Below, one piece after another: positions 16,210-24,150 of a stretch of 37,852 nt of DNA (within the stretch, counting starts at the first letter, position 1; the number at the start of each line of letters is the position of its first letter). A program made the position numbers and the translations under genes. This DNA is from Achromobacter sp. ASV32 (GTDB lineage: Bacteria > Pseudomonadota > Gammaproteobacteria > Burkholderiales > Burkholderiaceae_B): contig NZ_JAELTJ010000050.1 in the NCBI RefSeq assembly GCF_016428805.1, positions 1 through 37,852 on the forward strand, in the 5' to 3' direction. The notes beneath the pieces were generated by a model that saw nothing but the letters and a program-made list of their open reading frames with translations, had not been told where the DNA came from and made no database searches.

Positions 16210-17354
16210 CGGCCGTCACCGCGACTGGCCCGCTGGCCGGCGTGCGGGTGGTAGACATGACCTCGGTCGGCATGGGGCCCTACGCCACCCAGATCCTGGG
16301 CGACATGGGGGCCGACGTCATCAAGGTGGAAGCGCCCGAAGGCGACGTGTTCCGGGCTTCGGTGCCGGCCGCCTCGCCGGGCATGGGCGCGGTCTACCTG
16401 AACCTGAACCGCAACAAGCGCAGCGTCACCCTGAACGCCAAGGATCCCGCTGACCTGCAGCACCTGCTGCAGTTGATCGACGACGCCGACGTCTTCATCT
16501 CCAACGTGCGGCCTCGCGCGCTGGCGCGTGCCGGGTTGGACGCCGCCAGCCTGTGCGCCCGCAATCCACGGCTGGTCTATTGCTCGGCGGTGGGTTTCGG
16601 CCAGGACGGGCCGTATGCCGCGCAGCCCGCCTTTGACGACATCATCCAGGCCATGAGCGGCCTGGCGGACCTGCAAGGCCGCAACAGCGGCGCGCCCGCC
16701 TATATCAACACCATCATGGCCGACAAGGTGGCCGGGCTGACCCTGGCCTACGCCATCCCGATGGCGCTGTACGAACGGGAGAAGTCCGGCCGCGGCCAGG
16801 CGATCGAAGTCCCCATGTTCGAAACCCTGGTGTCGTTCACACTGATCGAACACCTGGGCGGGCGAACCTTTGACCCGCCGCGCGGCGAGATGGGCTACCG
16901 GCGCGTGCTGTCGCCCGAGCGCCGGCCCTATCGCACCCTGGACGGCTATCTGGCGCTGCTGCCCTATACCGACGCGCAGTGGCAGCGATTTTTTGCGCTG
17001 GCCGGCCGCGCCGATCTGGCCGCCGACCCGCGCTACGCCAGTCCCCCGGCACGGGCGCGTCATTTCGATATGCTGTACGCCGACCTGGCCGCCATCGTCC
17101 AGTTGCGCACGACCGGCGACTGGCTCGCGCTGCTGGCTGACGCGGACATCCCGCATTCGCGCATCAATACGCCGGAAATGCTGTTCGACGACCCGCACCT
17201 GGCCGCAACGGGCTTCTTTCAGCGGGTGGAGCACCCCACCGAAGGCACCCTGACCACGCCGGCCATCCCGGTGCGTTTTTCCCGCACGCCCGGATCGATC
17301 CGCAGCCTGGCGCCGCGCCAGGATGCGGATCGCGATATGCTCGGTCCGCAATAG
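16206..17354 (+). CDS. CaiB/BaiF (class III) CoA-transferase
   Basis: The protein is 382 residues from ATG 16206, close to the family norm of about 390-410. The N-terminal GVRVVDMTSVGMGPYATQIL block, the GADVIKVE motif (35-42), the LNRNKRS segment (67-73) and the FGQDGPYA block (131-138) are diagnostic. Asp173 in IMADKVAG aligns with the catalytic Asp of formyl-CoA transferase. It moves CoA between carboxylic acids, activating a substrate in the cytosol. It is coupled to the crotonase by an ATGA overlap and followed after 18 bases by lysR. An open frame upstream to 16032 is not used, because the family N-terminus begins just after 16206. Confidence 0.94.
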   Translation: MTAVTATGPLAGVRVVDMTSVGMGPYATQILGDMGADVIKVEAPEGDVFRASVPAASPGMGAVYLNLNRNKRSVTLNAKDPADLQHLLQLIDDADVFISNVRPRALARAGLDAASLCARNPRLVYCSAVGFGQDGPYAAQPAFDDIIQAMSGLADLQGRNSGAPAYINTIMADKVAGLTLAYAIPMALYEREKSGRGQAIEVPMFETLVSFTLIEHLGGRTFDPPRGEMGYRRVLSPERRPYRTLDGYLALLPYTDAQWQRFFALAGRADLAADPRYASPPARARHFDMLYADLAAIVQLRTTGDWLALLADADIPHSRINTPEMLFDDPHLAATGFFQRVEHPTEGTLTTPAIPVRFSRTPGSIRSLAPRQDADRDMLGPQ

Positions 17355-17372
17355 GCGCTGCCCATCCTGACC

Positions 17373-18314
17373 ATGAATATCACCCTGAAGCAGTTGCGCG
17401 CGTTCTGCGCGCTCTACGAGTTGCGCAGTTTCACTGCTGCCGCCCGCGCGGCCTTCATCACGCAATCGGCCGTCAGCAAGCTGTGCGCCGAGCTTGAAGC
17501 CGAGGTCGGCCAGCCGCTGTTCGAACGCTCGACCCGCAGTGTCACGCCGTGCGAGGGCGCGGCCGACTTCTATGCCTACGCGCAGGAAATCCTGGGCACG
17601 GTGCGCGCCGCCGAACGCAGCATGTCGGGCCTGCGCTCGCTGGAACGCGGCGCGGTCGGCGTGGCGTGCTCGCCGATGATGATGGTGGGCTTGCTGGGCG
17701 ATGTGATCGCGCGCTATCACCGCCAGCATCCGGGCGTGAAGCTGGACCTGTTCGAGCTGAACACCGACGAGACCATCGACCATGTGCGCCACGGCCGCGC
17801 CGACTTCGGCATCGTATCCACCGAAATCGCCGGCGACGGGCTCGCCGCGCGCGTGATCTACCGCGATGCCATGCACGCCGTCTGTGCCCCCGACCATCCG
17901 CTGGCGCGCAAGAAGCGCGTGCGCTGGCCCGACCTGGCTGCGTTTGCGCACATCACGCTGCGCAACGTCTACAGCGTGCGCCGCGCCGTGGACCGGATCA
18001 GCGGCGAGCTGGACCTGCAGTTCCAGTCCGGCATCGAGGCCGGCATGCTGACGTCGGTGCTGAACCTGGTGCGGGCCGGCCTGGGCATCACCGTGGTGCC
18101 CGGCTACGTCTGCGACTTCGCCCGTCAGCTGGGCCTGCGCACCGCCCCTATCGGCGGCGCCGACCAACGCGGCCATGCGCTCTGGCTGATCCAGCGCCAC
18201 AGTGCCCGCCTGCCGCTGGCGGCCGGCGCCTTCCTGGCCAGCCTGGAAGCGACCTTGCAAGCGCGCGAAGCCGCGCCGGACCCGACGCGGTTTCATGAGG
18301 CGCTGGACGGGTAG
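17373..18314 (+). CDS. LysR-family regulator of the crotonase/CoA-transferase cluster
   Basis: The protein is 313 residues. The N-terminal HTH (RSFTAAARAAFITQSAVSKL, about 19-38) and effector domain are complete. Here lysR is co-directional and 18 bases downstream of the CaiB gene, not divergent as is usual. It lies between two promoters that carry matching T-N11-A boxes: one before the crotonase gene and one before the Bug gene. The simplest reading is that it is made with the catabolic operon and controls both operon and receptor. Confidence 0.93.
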   Translation: MNITLKQLRAFCALYELRSFTAAARAAFITQSAVSKLCAELEAEVGQPLFERSTRSVTPCEGAADFYAYAQEILGTVRAAERSMSGLRSLERGAVGVACSPMMMVGLLGDVIARYHRQHPGVKLDLFELNTDETIDHVRHGRADFGIVSTEIAGDGLAARVIYRDAMHAVCAPDHPLARKKRVRWPDLAAFAHITLRNVYSVRRAVDRISGELDLQFQSGIEAGMLTSVLNLVRAGLGITVVPGYVCDFARQLGLRTAPIGGADQRGHALWLIQRHSARLPLAAGAFLASLEATLQAREAAPDPTRFHEALDG

Positions 18315-18331
18315 GACCGCCCAACACGAAA

Positions 18332-18355
18332 ACGGGCCGCTCGCAATCGGCCCGT
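18332..18355 (+). terminator. Hairpin after lysR
   Basis: ACGGGCCG (18332-18339) pairs perfectly with CGGCCCGT (18348-18355) around an 8-base loop, 18 bases after the lysR stop. There is no T-run, so it is a weak or factor-dependent terminator at best. Confidence 0.4.
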
Positions 18356-18411
18356 GCGAGGCCCCTTCGCGCGTTCATGGGACCCAGGCACTTATCGGCA
18401 TACGGAATAGG

Positions 18412-18424
18412 TCTATGAAAATTA
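18412..18424 (+). promoter_or_regulatory. LysR-type box B upstream of the Bug receptor gene
   Basis: TCTATGAAAATTA fits T-N11-A and differs from box A (15324-15336) at one base. It has the same orientation relative to its downstream gene and lies 112 bases before the receptor start. Confidence 0.55.
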
Positions 18425-18535
18425 GTCCCTTGTTGGGATAAGCCGGGCGGCCGCATCATGGCGCAGGCCCTGACGCCGGCGTGCTGGCAGACCGACATGC
18501 CGGCGACGGGCCGCAGAAAAACACAGGAGACTTTC

Positions 18536-19525
18536 ATGACCCGAATTCCGGACCGCAGCCGCCCGCGCGGCTTCGCCGCCGCCTGCGCCCTGACCCTGGC
18601 CGCCATCGCCGGCGTCGGCGCCGCGCAGGCCGAGGACGCCTATCCCAGTAAGCCCATCACCATCGTCGTGCCGTTCTCGCCGGGTAGCGCCACCGACACC
18701 AGCGCCCGCATCCTGACTGAGAAACTGGGCCCGCGCCTGGGCGTGCCGATCGTCATCGAGAACAAGCCCGGCGCCTCGGGCACCATCGGCTCGTCCACCG
18801 CCGCGCGCGCCGCGGCCGACGGCTATACCCTGGTGCTGACCAGCAGCTCGACCCACTCGGCCACGCCGGCCCTGTTCCGCAAGCTGCCCTACGACCCCAC
18901 CGCCGACTTCATCCACGTCATCCGCATTGCCACCATCCCGATGATGCTGGTGGTGCGCGAAGACTCACCCTACGACTCGGTGCCCAAGCTGGTGCAGGCT
19001 ACCCGTAGCAAGCCGCTGAACTATGCCTACGGCTCGCCCACCAGCCAGATCGCCGGCGCCACCTTCAACAGCGTGGCCGGCGCCGCCGCCAACGCCGTGC
19101 CCTACAAGAGCCAGCCGCCCGCCGTCACCGACCTGCTGGGCGGACACGTGGACTACCTGTTCGCCGACCTGTCGGTCGTGACGTCATTCATGCACAGCGG
19201 CAAGCTGCGCGGCATCGCCTTCACGGGTCAGACCCGGTCCAAGGACTTTCCCGCCGTGCCGACGCTGGCCGAACTGGGCTACAAGAACTTCGACCTGGTG
19301 GTGTGGGTCGGCGTGGCCGCCCCGAAAGACACCCCTGCTCCGGTGGTCGAGCGCCTGAACCGCGAGATTGCCCGGATTCTGCGCGAACCGGACAGCGTGG
19401 CCAAGTTCGAAACCCTGGGCATGCAGGTTGCCCCCAACACGCTGGCCGAACACCAGGCGTTTGCGCAATCGCAACGCCAGATCTGGACCCAGCGGGCGAT
19501 CGACGCGAAGATCGAGCCGCAGTAA
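18536..19525 (+). CDS. Bug/TctC-family periplasmic substrate-binding protein
   Basis: The protein is 329 residues. It has a signal peptide (basic n-region to about residue 11, Ala-rich core, cleavage about residue 31) and then the family opening YPSKPITIVVPFSPGSATD. The VIENKPGASGTIGS block and the Ala-Asp-Gly-Tyr-Thr segment (AADGYTL) are diagnostic. These extracytoplasmic receptors bind carboxylates and other acids for TctAB-type transporters or as sensors. I chose ATG 18536 (AGGAG 7-11 bases upstream) over an earlier start at 18458. It stands alone, with no TctA/TctB beside it, next to the crotonase/CaiB cluster whose substrate it may capture. Confidence 0.93.
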   Translation: MTRIPDRSRPRGFAAACALTLAAIAGVGAAQAEDAYPSKPITIVVPFSPGSATDTSARILTEKLGPRLGVPIVIENKPGASGTIGSSTAARAAADGYTLVLTSSSTHSATPALFRKLPYDPTADFIHVIRIATIPMMLVVREDSPYDSVPKLVQATRSKPLNYAYGSPTSQIAGATFNSVAGAAANAVPYKSQPPAVTDLLGGHVDYLFADLSVVTSFMHSGKLRGIAFTGQTRSKDFPAVPTLAELGYKNFDLVVWVGVAAPKDTPAPVVERLNREIARILREPDSVAKFETLGMQVAPNTLAEHQAFAQSQRQIWTQRAIDAKIEPQ

Positions 19526-19540
19526 CGCGCGCAAACGGCC

Positions 19541-19864
19541 TCAGCCCATTCGGACAGGAGCGGGGGCCGCCTGCGCAAGGGGCGCCACGGCCAGCCGCAG
19601 CCCCATCGCCCTGAGAATGGCGAGCAGACTGCTCAGCGCGGGGTTGCCTTTGGGTGACAACGTGCGGTAAAGCTGGGTCGGATTCAGCCGCGCCTGTTCG
19701 GCGACCCTCTGCATCCCCCCAAAAGCCAACGCCATCTGGCGCAGCACGATAAGCAATTCTTCCTGATCTCCATCCGCGAGAATTTGATTGACCAGTTCCA
19801 GCGCAAAGGCTGGGTCATCGCGGTACATCTCGGCCATCGCCTGGTCATTCGGCTTACTTCTCAT
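19541..19864 (-). CDS. HigA-like antitoxin (addiction-module antidote, HTH)
   Basis: The predicted product has 107 residues. A Xre-type HTH occupies the middle (QMALAFGGMQRVAEQARLNPTQLYRTLSPKGNP region), matching the 'putative addiction module antidote' family, in which the toxin gene is upstream. I chose ATG 19864, which overlaps the last 11 bases of the toxin gene. It should bind and neutralise the toxin and repress the operon. The C-terminal end is Ala/Pro-rich. Its stop is 15 bases from the convergent Bug gene stop. Confidence 0.88.
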   Translation of the reverse strand: MRSKPNDQAMAEMYRDDPAFALELVNQILADGDQEELLIVLRQMALAFGGMQRVAEQARLNPTQLYRTLSPKGNPALSSLLAILRAMGLRLAVAPLAQAAPAPVRMG

Positions 19865-20189
19865 CGTCTGTTCTCCGTTGCCAATCCCGCCAGTACGCCA
19901 CCGCACAAGCGATATCGGCGTCTTGCGTCCGCTTATTGCCGCCAGCCAGCAGCAGCACCAGGCGGTGTCCCGTCAATGCGTAATAGACGCGAAAACCTGG
20001 CCCCACATCGATACGCAGTTCCCAGACTCCCTCACGGCAAAAGCGGTGGTCGCCAAAATTGCCTTTCTCCAGCCGCATAACCCGGCGCAAGATTGCCATT
20101 TTGGTCGACGTATTCCGCAAGCCCTGCAGCCAGACCATATAGGGATTCTTGAGCTTGTCGGCAGTGAGGTAGTGATCAATCTGGTACAT
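19854..20189 (-). CDS. RelE/ParE-superfamily toxin (HigB-like killer protein)
   Basis: The predicted product has 111 residues from ATG 20189. The DHRFCREGVWELRIDVGPGFRVYYA core and the LVLLLAGGNKRTQDADI tail are characteristic of the 'addiction module killer' group of RelE-like toxins. Those toxins cleave mRNA at the ribosome and are encoded ahead of the antitoxin, as here. The start is placed at the MYQIDHYL Met, the usual family beginning; the frame extends 18 codons further to 20243. No strong ribosome site is visible, which is common for toxin genes. Two inverted repeats upstream may be antitoxin operators. Confidence 0.9.
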   Translation of the reverse strand: MYQIDHYLTADKLKNPYMVWLQGLRNTSTKMAILRRVMRLEKGNFGDHRFCREGVWELRIDVGPGFRVYYALTGHRLVLLLAGGNKRTQDADIACAVAYWRDWQRRTDDEK

Positions 20190-20195
20190 ACAATT

Positions 20196-20242
20196 TTCGT
20201 CAATAAACGAATAACCGTCAAGTTGGCACAGCCCATGTGCCA
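20196..20242. promoter_or_regulatory. Inverted repeats upstream of the toxin-antitoxin operon
   Basis: TTCGT-N6-ACGAA (20196-20211) lies 7 bases before the toxin start, and TGGCACA-N5-TGTGCCA (20224-20242) is a perfect 7-bp dyad 35 bases before it. Both are placed where an HTH antitoxin would autorepress the operon. Confidence 0.5.
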
Positions 20243-20353
20243 TCGATCGCCAACATAGAGCACCCTTTTCATAGCTGCTAAAAGAAGCGAGCGCATTTCG
20301 TCACTAGCGCCTGCCTGCGCCGAACGTTGACTCGCCGAACTCCCCCCAAAAAG

Positions 20354-20383
20354 AAGCGGGCGCCGAAGCGCCCGCTTTTCTTT
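20354..20383. terminator. Strong bidirectional rho-independent terminator
   Basis: AAGCGGGCGC (20354-20363) and GCGCCCGCTT (20368-20377) form a perfect 10-bp stem with a CGAA tetraloop. T-rich runs flank it on both strands (TTTTCTTT on plus; complement of AAAAAG on minus). It lies just past the end of the decayed TonB receptor frame on the minus strand and would have been that gene's terminator. Confidence 0.88.
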
Positions 20384-20398
20384 CCATGGCGGCCCCGA

Positions 20399-20659
20399 TC
20401 AGAACCGGTACTGTGCCGTCGCCACCAGCATCCGCAGTTCCCCGACCCGGATCTGCCCGGCGCTGGTGGCCGAGGCGTAATCGCCCTTGTCGGTAATGTT
20501 ACGCACGGCCAGGCGCCAGTCCCAATGGCCGCTGCGGAAGCGCGCCCTGCCTCCCCTCCATTTGCATGAGTCCGGCGCATACCGCCCGGGCCGCCCGATA
20601 CTCGCGAATTCGCGACGGTCCTCATCCGTACTGACGAGGCGCGCGTCATCCAGGCGCAT
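20399..20659 (-). pseudogene. Remnant of a TonB-dependent siderophore receptor (C-terminus only)
   Basis: About 43 residues at the end of this frame (20399-20530) read as the last strands of a TonB receptor. They comprise WDWRLAVRNITDKGDYAS, then GQIRVGELRMLVATAQYRF ending in the outer membrane Phe signature, with the strong terminator immediately beyond. The upstream part of the 86-codon frame is not recognisable, and the rest of the roughly 700-residue receptor is absent from the following DNA. This is the tail left by a deletion, now flanked by a toxin-antitoxin pair and rpfF. Confidence 0.75.
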
Positions 20660-20826
20660 GACACCCGCGCCGCCAATGCAACGTTTTCAAAACAATCACT
20701 CGGATGTTTGCACTACGGCGAACTCTGGCCGGCCGAACGAGGTTTGCATGAGGGAGACAGGGCGGCAGCTGTATTAGGCTGGCCTCGCAGTACTCCGACT
20801 CACCTTGATCGATTGGACGAAAGCTA

Positions 20827-21711
20827 ATGAATCAACTCATTCATCCGGATTGCCATCCCTTCACCGCAGCAGGCAATTTGAAGCAAGTCTCCGCGTTCTA
20901 CGAAGAAGGACGACGCGTCATGTGGATGATGCTGCGCGCCCAGCCGCGCCCCTGCTTTAATCATGAACTGATCGACGAAATCATGACCCTGGCGCGCGCC
21001 GCCAAGGATTCCGGCCTGCCCTTTGACTTCTGGGTCACCGGCTCGCTGGTGCCGCAGATCTACAACGTGGGCGGCGACCTGAACTTCTTTGCCCAAGCCA
21101 TCCGCACCGGCAAGCGCGAGGCCCTGCGCGCCTATGCGCGCGCGTGCGTGGACTGCGTGCATGCGGCCACGCGCGGCTTCGATACCGGCGCGGTGTCACT
21201 GGCAATGATCGAAGGCACGGCGCTGGGCGGTGGTTTCGAGGCGGCGCTGGCGCACCACTTCGTGCTGGCGCAGAACAACGCGCGCATGGGCTTTCCCGAG
21301 ATGGCCTTCAACCTGTTCCCAGGCATGGGCGGCTATTCGCTGGTGGCGCGGCGCTCGGGCATGAAGCTGGCCGAGGAACTGATCGGCTCGGGTGAATCGC
21401 ACACCGCCGAATGGTTCCAGGCCCGCGGCCTGGTGGACGTGGTGTTCGAGCCGGGCGACGCCTACAAGGCCACCCGTACCTTCATCGACGTGATGCGGCC
21501 CAAGCTGAACGGCATGCGTGCCATGCTCCGGGCGCGCCAACGCGTGCTGCAGTTGACCCGTTCGGAGCTGATGGACATTACCGAGGATTGGGTCGATGCC
21601 GCGTTCATGATCGATCCGAAGGACCGGGCCTATATGGAACGGCTGGTGATGGCGCAGAACCGGCGTGCGTCGGGCGGCGCCGAGGCAGTCCTGGAAGCCA
21701 CGATGCATTGA
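20827..21711 (+). CDS. rpfF: RpfF-type DSF synthase (crotonase superfamily)
   Basis: The protein is 294 residues. It is crotonase-like but with the special features of RpfF, the enzyme that makes diffusible signal factor (cis-2-unsaturated fatty acid) from acyl-ACP by dehydration and thioester cleavage. The YNVGGDLNFFAQAIR block (79-93), the GTALGGGFEAAL block with Glu138, and MGFPEMAFNLFPGMGGYS with Glu158 align with RpfF. Its two catalytic glutamates (141 and 161 in Xanthomonas numbering) are both kept. The C-terminal ITEDWVDAA and MERLVMAQNRR blocks also fit. The convergent neighbour is an RpfR-type receptor, the partner used in Burkholderia and Cronobacter. No strong ribosome site is seen. 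The product should act in cytosolic synthesis of a cell-cell signal. Confidence 0.92.
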   Translation: MNQLIHPDCHPFTAAGNLKQVSAFYEEGRRVMWMMLRAQPRPCFNHELIDEIMTLARAAKDSGLPFDFWVTGSLVPQIYNVGGDLNFFAQAIRTGKREALRAYARACVDCVHAATRGFDTGAVSLAMIEGTALGGGFEAALAHHFVLAQNNARMGFPEMAFNLFPGMGGYSLVARRSGMKLAEELIGSGESHTAEWFQARGLVDVVFEPGDAYKATRTFIDVMRPKLNGMRAMLRARQRVLQLTRSELMDITEDWVDAAFMIDPKDRAYMERLVMAQNRRASGGAEAVLEATMH

Positions 21712-21760
21712 GGATGGCGGTCCGTCGCGGCGCCTGGCCGCCGTGACGGGCCAACGGGAC

Positions 21761-21777
21761 GGGGGCAGACCGCCCCC
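21761..21777. terminator. Hairpin between convergent rpfF and rpfR
   Basis: GGGGGC (21761-21766) pairs with GCCCCC (21772-21777) around a 5-base loop in the 88-base gap between the two stops. It has no T-run, so termination would be weak or Rho-assisted. Confidence 0.35.
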
Positions 21778-21799
21778 CGACCCGCGGCCCACCTCGCCG

Positions 21800-23797
21800 T
21801 CAGGCGATCAGGTGCAACCGCCGGCGCTGCGCCAGCCAGGCGGTGAACTCCGCCGCGGGCATGGGCTTGGCGTACAGGTAGCCTTGCTTGGCGTCCACGC
21901 CCAGGGTATCCAGGAAGGCGGTTTCTTCCTGGGTCTCCACGCCCTCGGCGATCACCTTCAGTTCCAGCGTGCGCGCCACCGCTACGATGGCTCGGGCCAG
22001 CGCCTGCGACACCGGATTTTCATTCACGCCGCGCACGAAGCTGGCGTCCAGCTTGATCGCGTCCAGCGGAATGCGGGCCAGTTGCGACAGCGACGAATAG
22101 CCCGTGCCGAAGTCGTCCAGGTGCACCCGAGCGCCCAGCTGGCGGAACTGCTTCATCAGCTCGATGGCCGCGACCTCGTCCTCGATCAGGCAGCTTTCGG
22201 TCAGCTCGATGTCCAGCAGGCACGGGTCCAGCCCGGCATCGTTGACCGCGCGCATGAATTCGCTGACCACGCCCTTGTCGTCCAGCTGCCGCGCCGACAT
22301 GTTCACGGCCACGCGCAGGTTCAGGCCGTCGCGCTTCCAGGCCGCGGCCTGGCGCGCAGCCTCGCGCATCACCCACACGCCCAACTGCGAGATCAGGCCG
22401 GATTCCTCGGCGTAGGGAATGAACACGCTGGGGCAGATCAAGCCGCGCTCGGGCGAGCGCCAGCGCAACAGCGCCTCGACCCCATCGACGTCGCCGCCGC
22501 GGCCGGCCAGCTTGGGCTGGTAATACAGCATCAGGTGGCCTTCGGCCAGCGCCTTGCGCAGATTGGTGTCCAGCCAGACGTAGTCGGCGTTGCGCCGGTC
22601 CATCTCGGGCTGGAACACGCGGTAGGTATGGCGGCCGGCCTCCTTGGCCACGTACATGGCGATGTCGGCGCTGCGCACGACGCTGTCCAGGTCTTCGCCG
22701 TGCTCCGGGTACATCGCGATGCCGATGGAGCAACTGGTGTAGACCTCGATCAGCTCCTGGCGGAACGGCTCGCGCAGGCGCTCGATGATGCGTTCGGCGG
22801 TGGCCTCCAATTGCCAGGCCTGCGCCTGTTCCTGCAGCACGATGAATTCGTCACCGCCCAGCCGCGCCAGCGTCTGGCCTTCGGACAGGCAGCTGGAAAT
22901 GGCCACCGCCACCGACTTGAGCAGGCGGTCGCCGAAGCCGTGGCCGTAGTGGTCGTTGATGCGCTTGAAGTTGTCCAGGTCCAGGAACAGCACGCCGCCG
23001 CCCGCGCCCTGCCCGTCGGCCAGCGCCGCCTGCAACCGCGCCGTGATGGCGTGGCGGTTGGGCAGGTTGGTCAGCATGTCGGTGTTGGCCAGCACCCGCA
23101 GGCGCTCCTGCGCCTGGCGCTCTTCGGTGATGTCGGTGCCCGAGCAGATGAGGTAGACGCGCTTTTCGCCGCTGCCGCTGGTGACGAATTTGTTGCGGAA
23201 CAGGAACAGCCGCGGGCCCTTGACCGTGTTGATCAGGCGCTCGACCTCGTAGGACTGCCCGCGCTTGTAGAACTCGGCGATGTTGCGGCGCGAGGCGGCC
23301 GCTTCTTCGCGGGTCATGAACATCTCGAACACGCTGCGCCCGACAATATCCTGCTCGCGCTTGCCGGTGTATTCCTCGCTGACCTTGTTGAAGCGCTGCA
23401 CCCGGCCGTGCTGGTCGACGATGACGATGACCGAGTTGGCCTCGGACACCACGGTCTCGGCAAACGACAGGCCTTCGACCAGATCGCGCGCGACCGACTC
23501 GGTGTCGGAGTGCGCCGACGCGGTGCCGGCCCATTCGGCGGGGTTGATCTTGCGCCCGACCAGATGCAGCTGTAGCGGATCGCCGTACAAGCTGATGTCG
23601 ATGCGCAGGCTGGCGGTGATGCCGGTCAGGGCGCGGATGGCCTGCGCCTGCTCGGGCTGCAGCGCCATCGCGATATTGGTCGCGCCCTTGACCGCGGAAA
23701 GTTCGATCGCGTCGCTATCGGCCGCCAGCCTCCAATAGGGGCTAGGCGTACCGAAATGCAGGTACAGGATCGATTTTTCGTCCTGAGTCTCAGTCAT
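21800..23797 (-). CDS. rpfR: RpfR/PdeR-type PAS-GGDEF-EAL c-di-GMP enzyme, DSF receptor
   Basis: The protein is 665 residues. An N-terminal domain (1-95, with PYWRL and LVGRKINPAEWAGTASA) corresponds to the RpfF-interacting region of RpfR. A PAS domain (about 112-225; NSVIVIVDQHGRVQRFNKVS, CSGTDITEERQAQERL), a GGDEF domain (GGDEF at 314-318, catalytic motif intact, no RxxD inhibitory site in front) and an EAL domain (EAL at 441-443, DDFGTGYSS at 561-569, EGVET later) follow. The whole reads as an orthologue of E. coli PdeR (YciR) and Burkholderia RpfR. In RpfR, DSF binding to PAS raises c-di-GMP phosphodiesterase activity. Both catalytic domains look intact, so net activity must be measured. 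A GGGGGA ribosome site precedes the ATG. Confidence 0.95.
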   Translation of the reverse strand: MTETQDEKSILYLHFGTPSPYWRLAADSDAIELSAVKGATNIAMALQPEQAQAIRALTGITASLRIDISLYGDPLQLHLVGRKINPAEWAGTASAHSDTESVARDLVEGLSFAETVVSEANSVIVIVDQHGRVQRFNKVSEEYTGKREQDIVGRSVFEMFMTREEAAASRRNIAEFYKRGQSYEVERLINTVKGPRLFLFRNKFVTSGSGEKRVYLICSGTDITEERQAQERLRVLANTDMLTNLPNRHAITARLQAALADGQGAGGGVLFLDLDNFKRINDHYGHGFGDRLLKSVAVAISSCLSEGQTLARLGGDEFIVLQEQAQAWQLEATAERIIERLREPFRQELIEVYTSCSIGIAMYPEHGEDLDSVVRSADIAMYVAKEAGRHTYRVFQPEMDRRNADYVWLDTNLRKALAEGHLMLYYQPKLAGRGGDVDGVEALLRWRSPERGLICPSVFIPYAEESGLISQLGVWVMREAARQAAAWKRDGLNLRVAVNMSARQLDDKGVVSEFMRAVNDAGLDPCLLDIELTESCLIEDEVAAIELMKQFRQLGARVHLDDFGTGYSSLSQLARIPLDAIKLDASFVRGVNENPVSQALARAIVAVARTLELKVIAEGVETQEETAFLDTLGVDAKQGYLYAKPMPAAEFTAWLAQRRRLHLIA

Positions 23798-24078
23798 TGG
23801 TGTCCCCCGCCGTCCTAGGAAGGCCTGCGAAACACATTACGGTGTAGTCAGTTTGGGGTCAACCACCCGGCGGGTGGCCGTCGATGCTGTATTGCGGAAT
23901 ATTTCACATGCGCGTGCGAGTGTCCTGTCATCGTCCCGTCCCGCGCTATGAATGATTCCCCAGGCGCGCGCCGTCTTCAAGCTCGTTGCGTGAGGCACGG
24001 CAACGCACGCAAACAATATCGTCAAAAATTTGTGACTATTTTTGGCAAATCGCGCAAAAACGCCCCCGGTGGAACGTG
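23798..24078. other. Leader and intergenic region upstream of rpfR
   Basis: No gene is supported in the 353 bases between rpfR and the Bug gene. The rpfR-proximal part has a short GC dyad (CCACCC-N3-GGGTGG near 23866-23877). The stretch from 23990 to 24060 is relatively AT-rich and could hold the rpfR promoter. The rest is occupied by the terminator of the Bug gene. Confidence 0.4.
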
Positions 24079-24109
24079 AAAAAGCGGCCCGCCGGTATCC
24101 GGGGGCCGC
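24079..24109 (-). terminator. Rho-independent terminator of the Bug receptor gene
   Basis: On the minus strand a GC-rich stem (24109-24099 pairing with 24095-24084, one bulged base, TAT-type loop) is followed by TTTTT (complement of 24079-24083). It lies about 42 bases beyond the receptor stop. Confidence 0.8.
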
Positions 24110-24150
24110 AATGGGGTGACCGTATGGACACCCGTTGATTTCCGATCCGC

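Noticed and set aside
16161..18296. 711-codon open frame on the minus strand opposite the CaiB and lysR genes
   Set aside because: It is antisense to two clear genes, is rich in His, Gln, Gly and Arg as GC-rich antisense frames are, and shows no domain.
21665..23575. 636-codon open frame on the plus strand opposite rpfR
   Set aside because: It mirrors the well-supported PAS-GGDEF-EAL gene; its composition is that of an antisense shadow.
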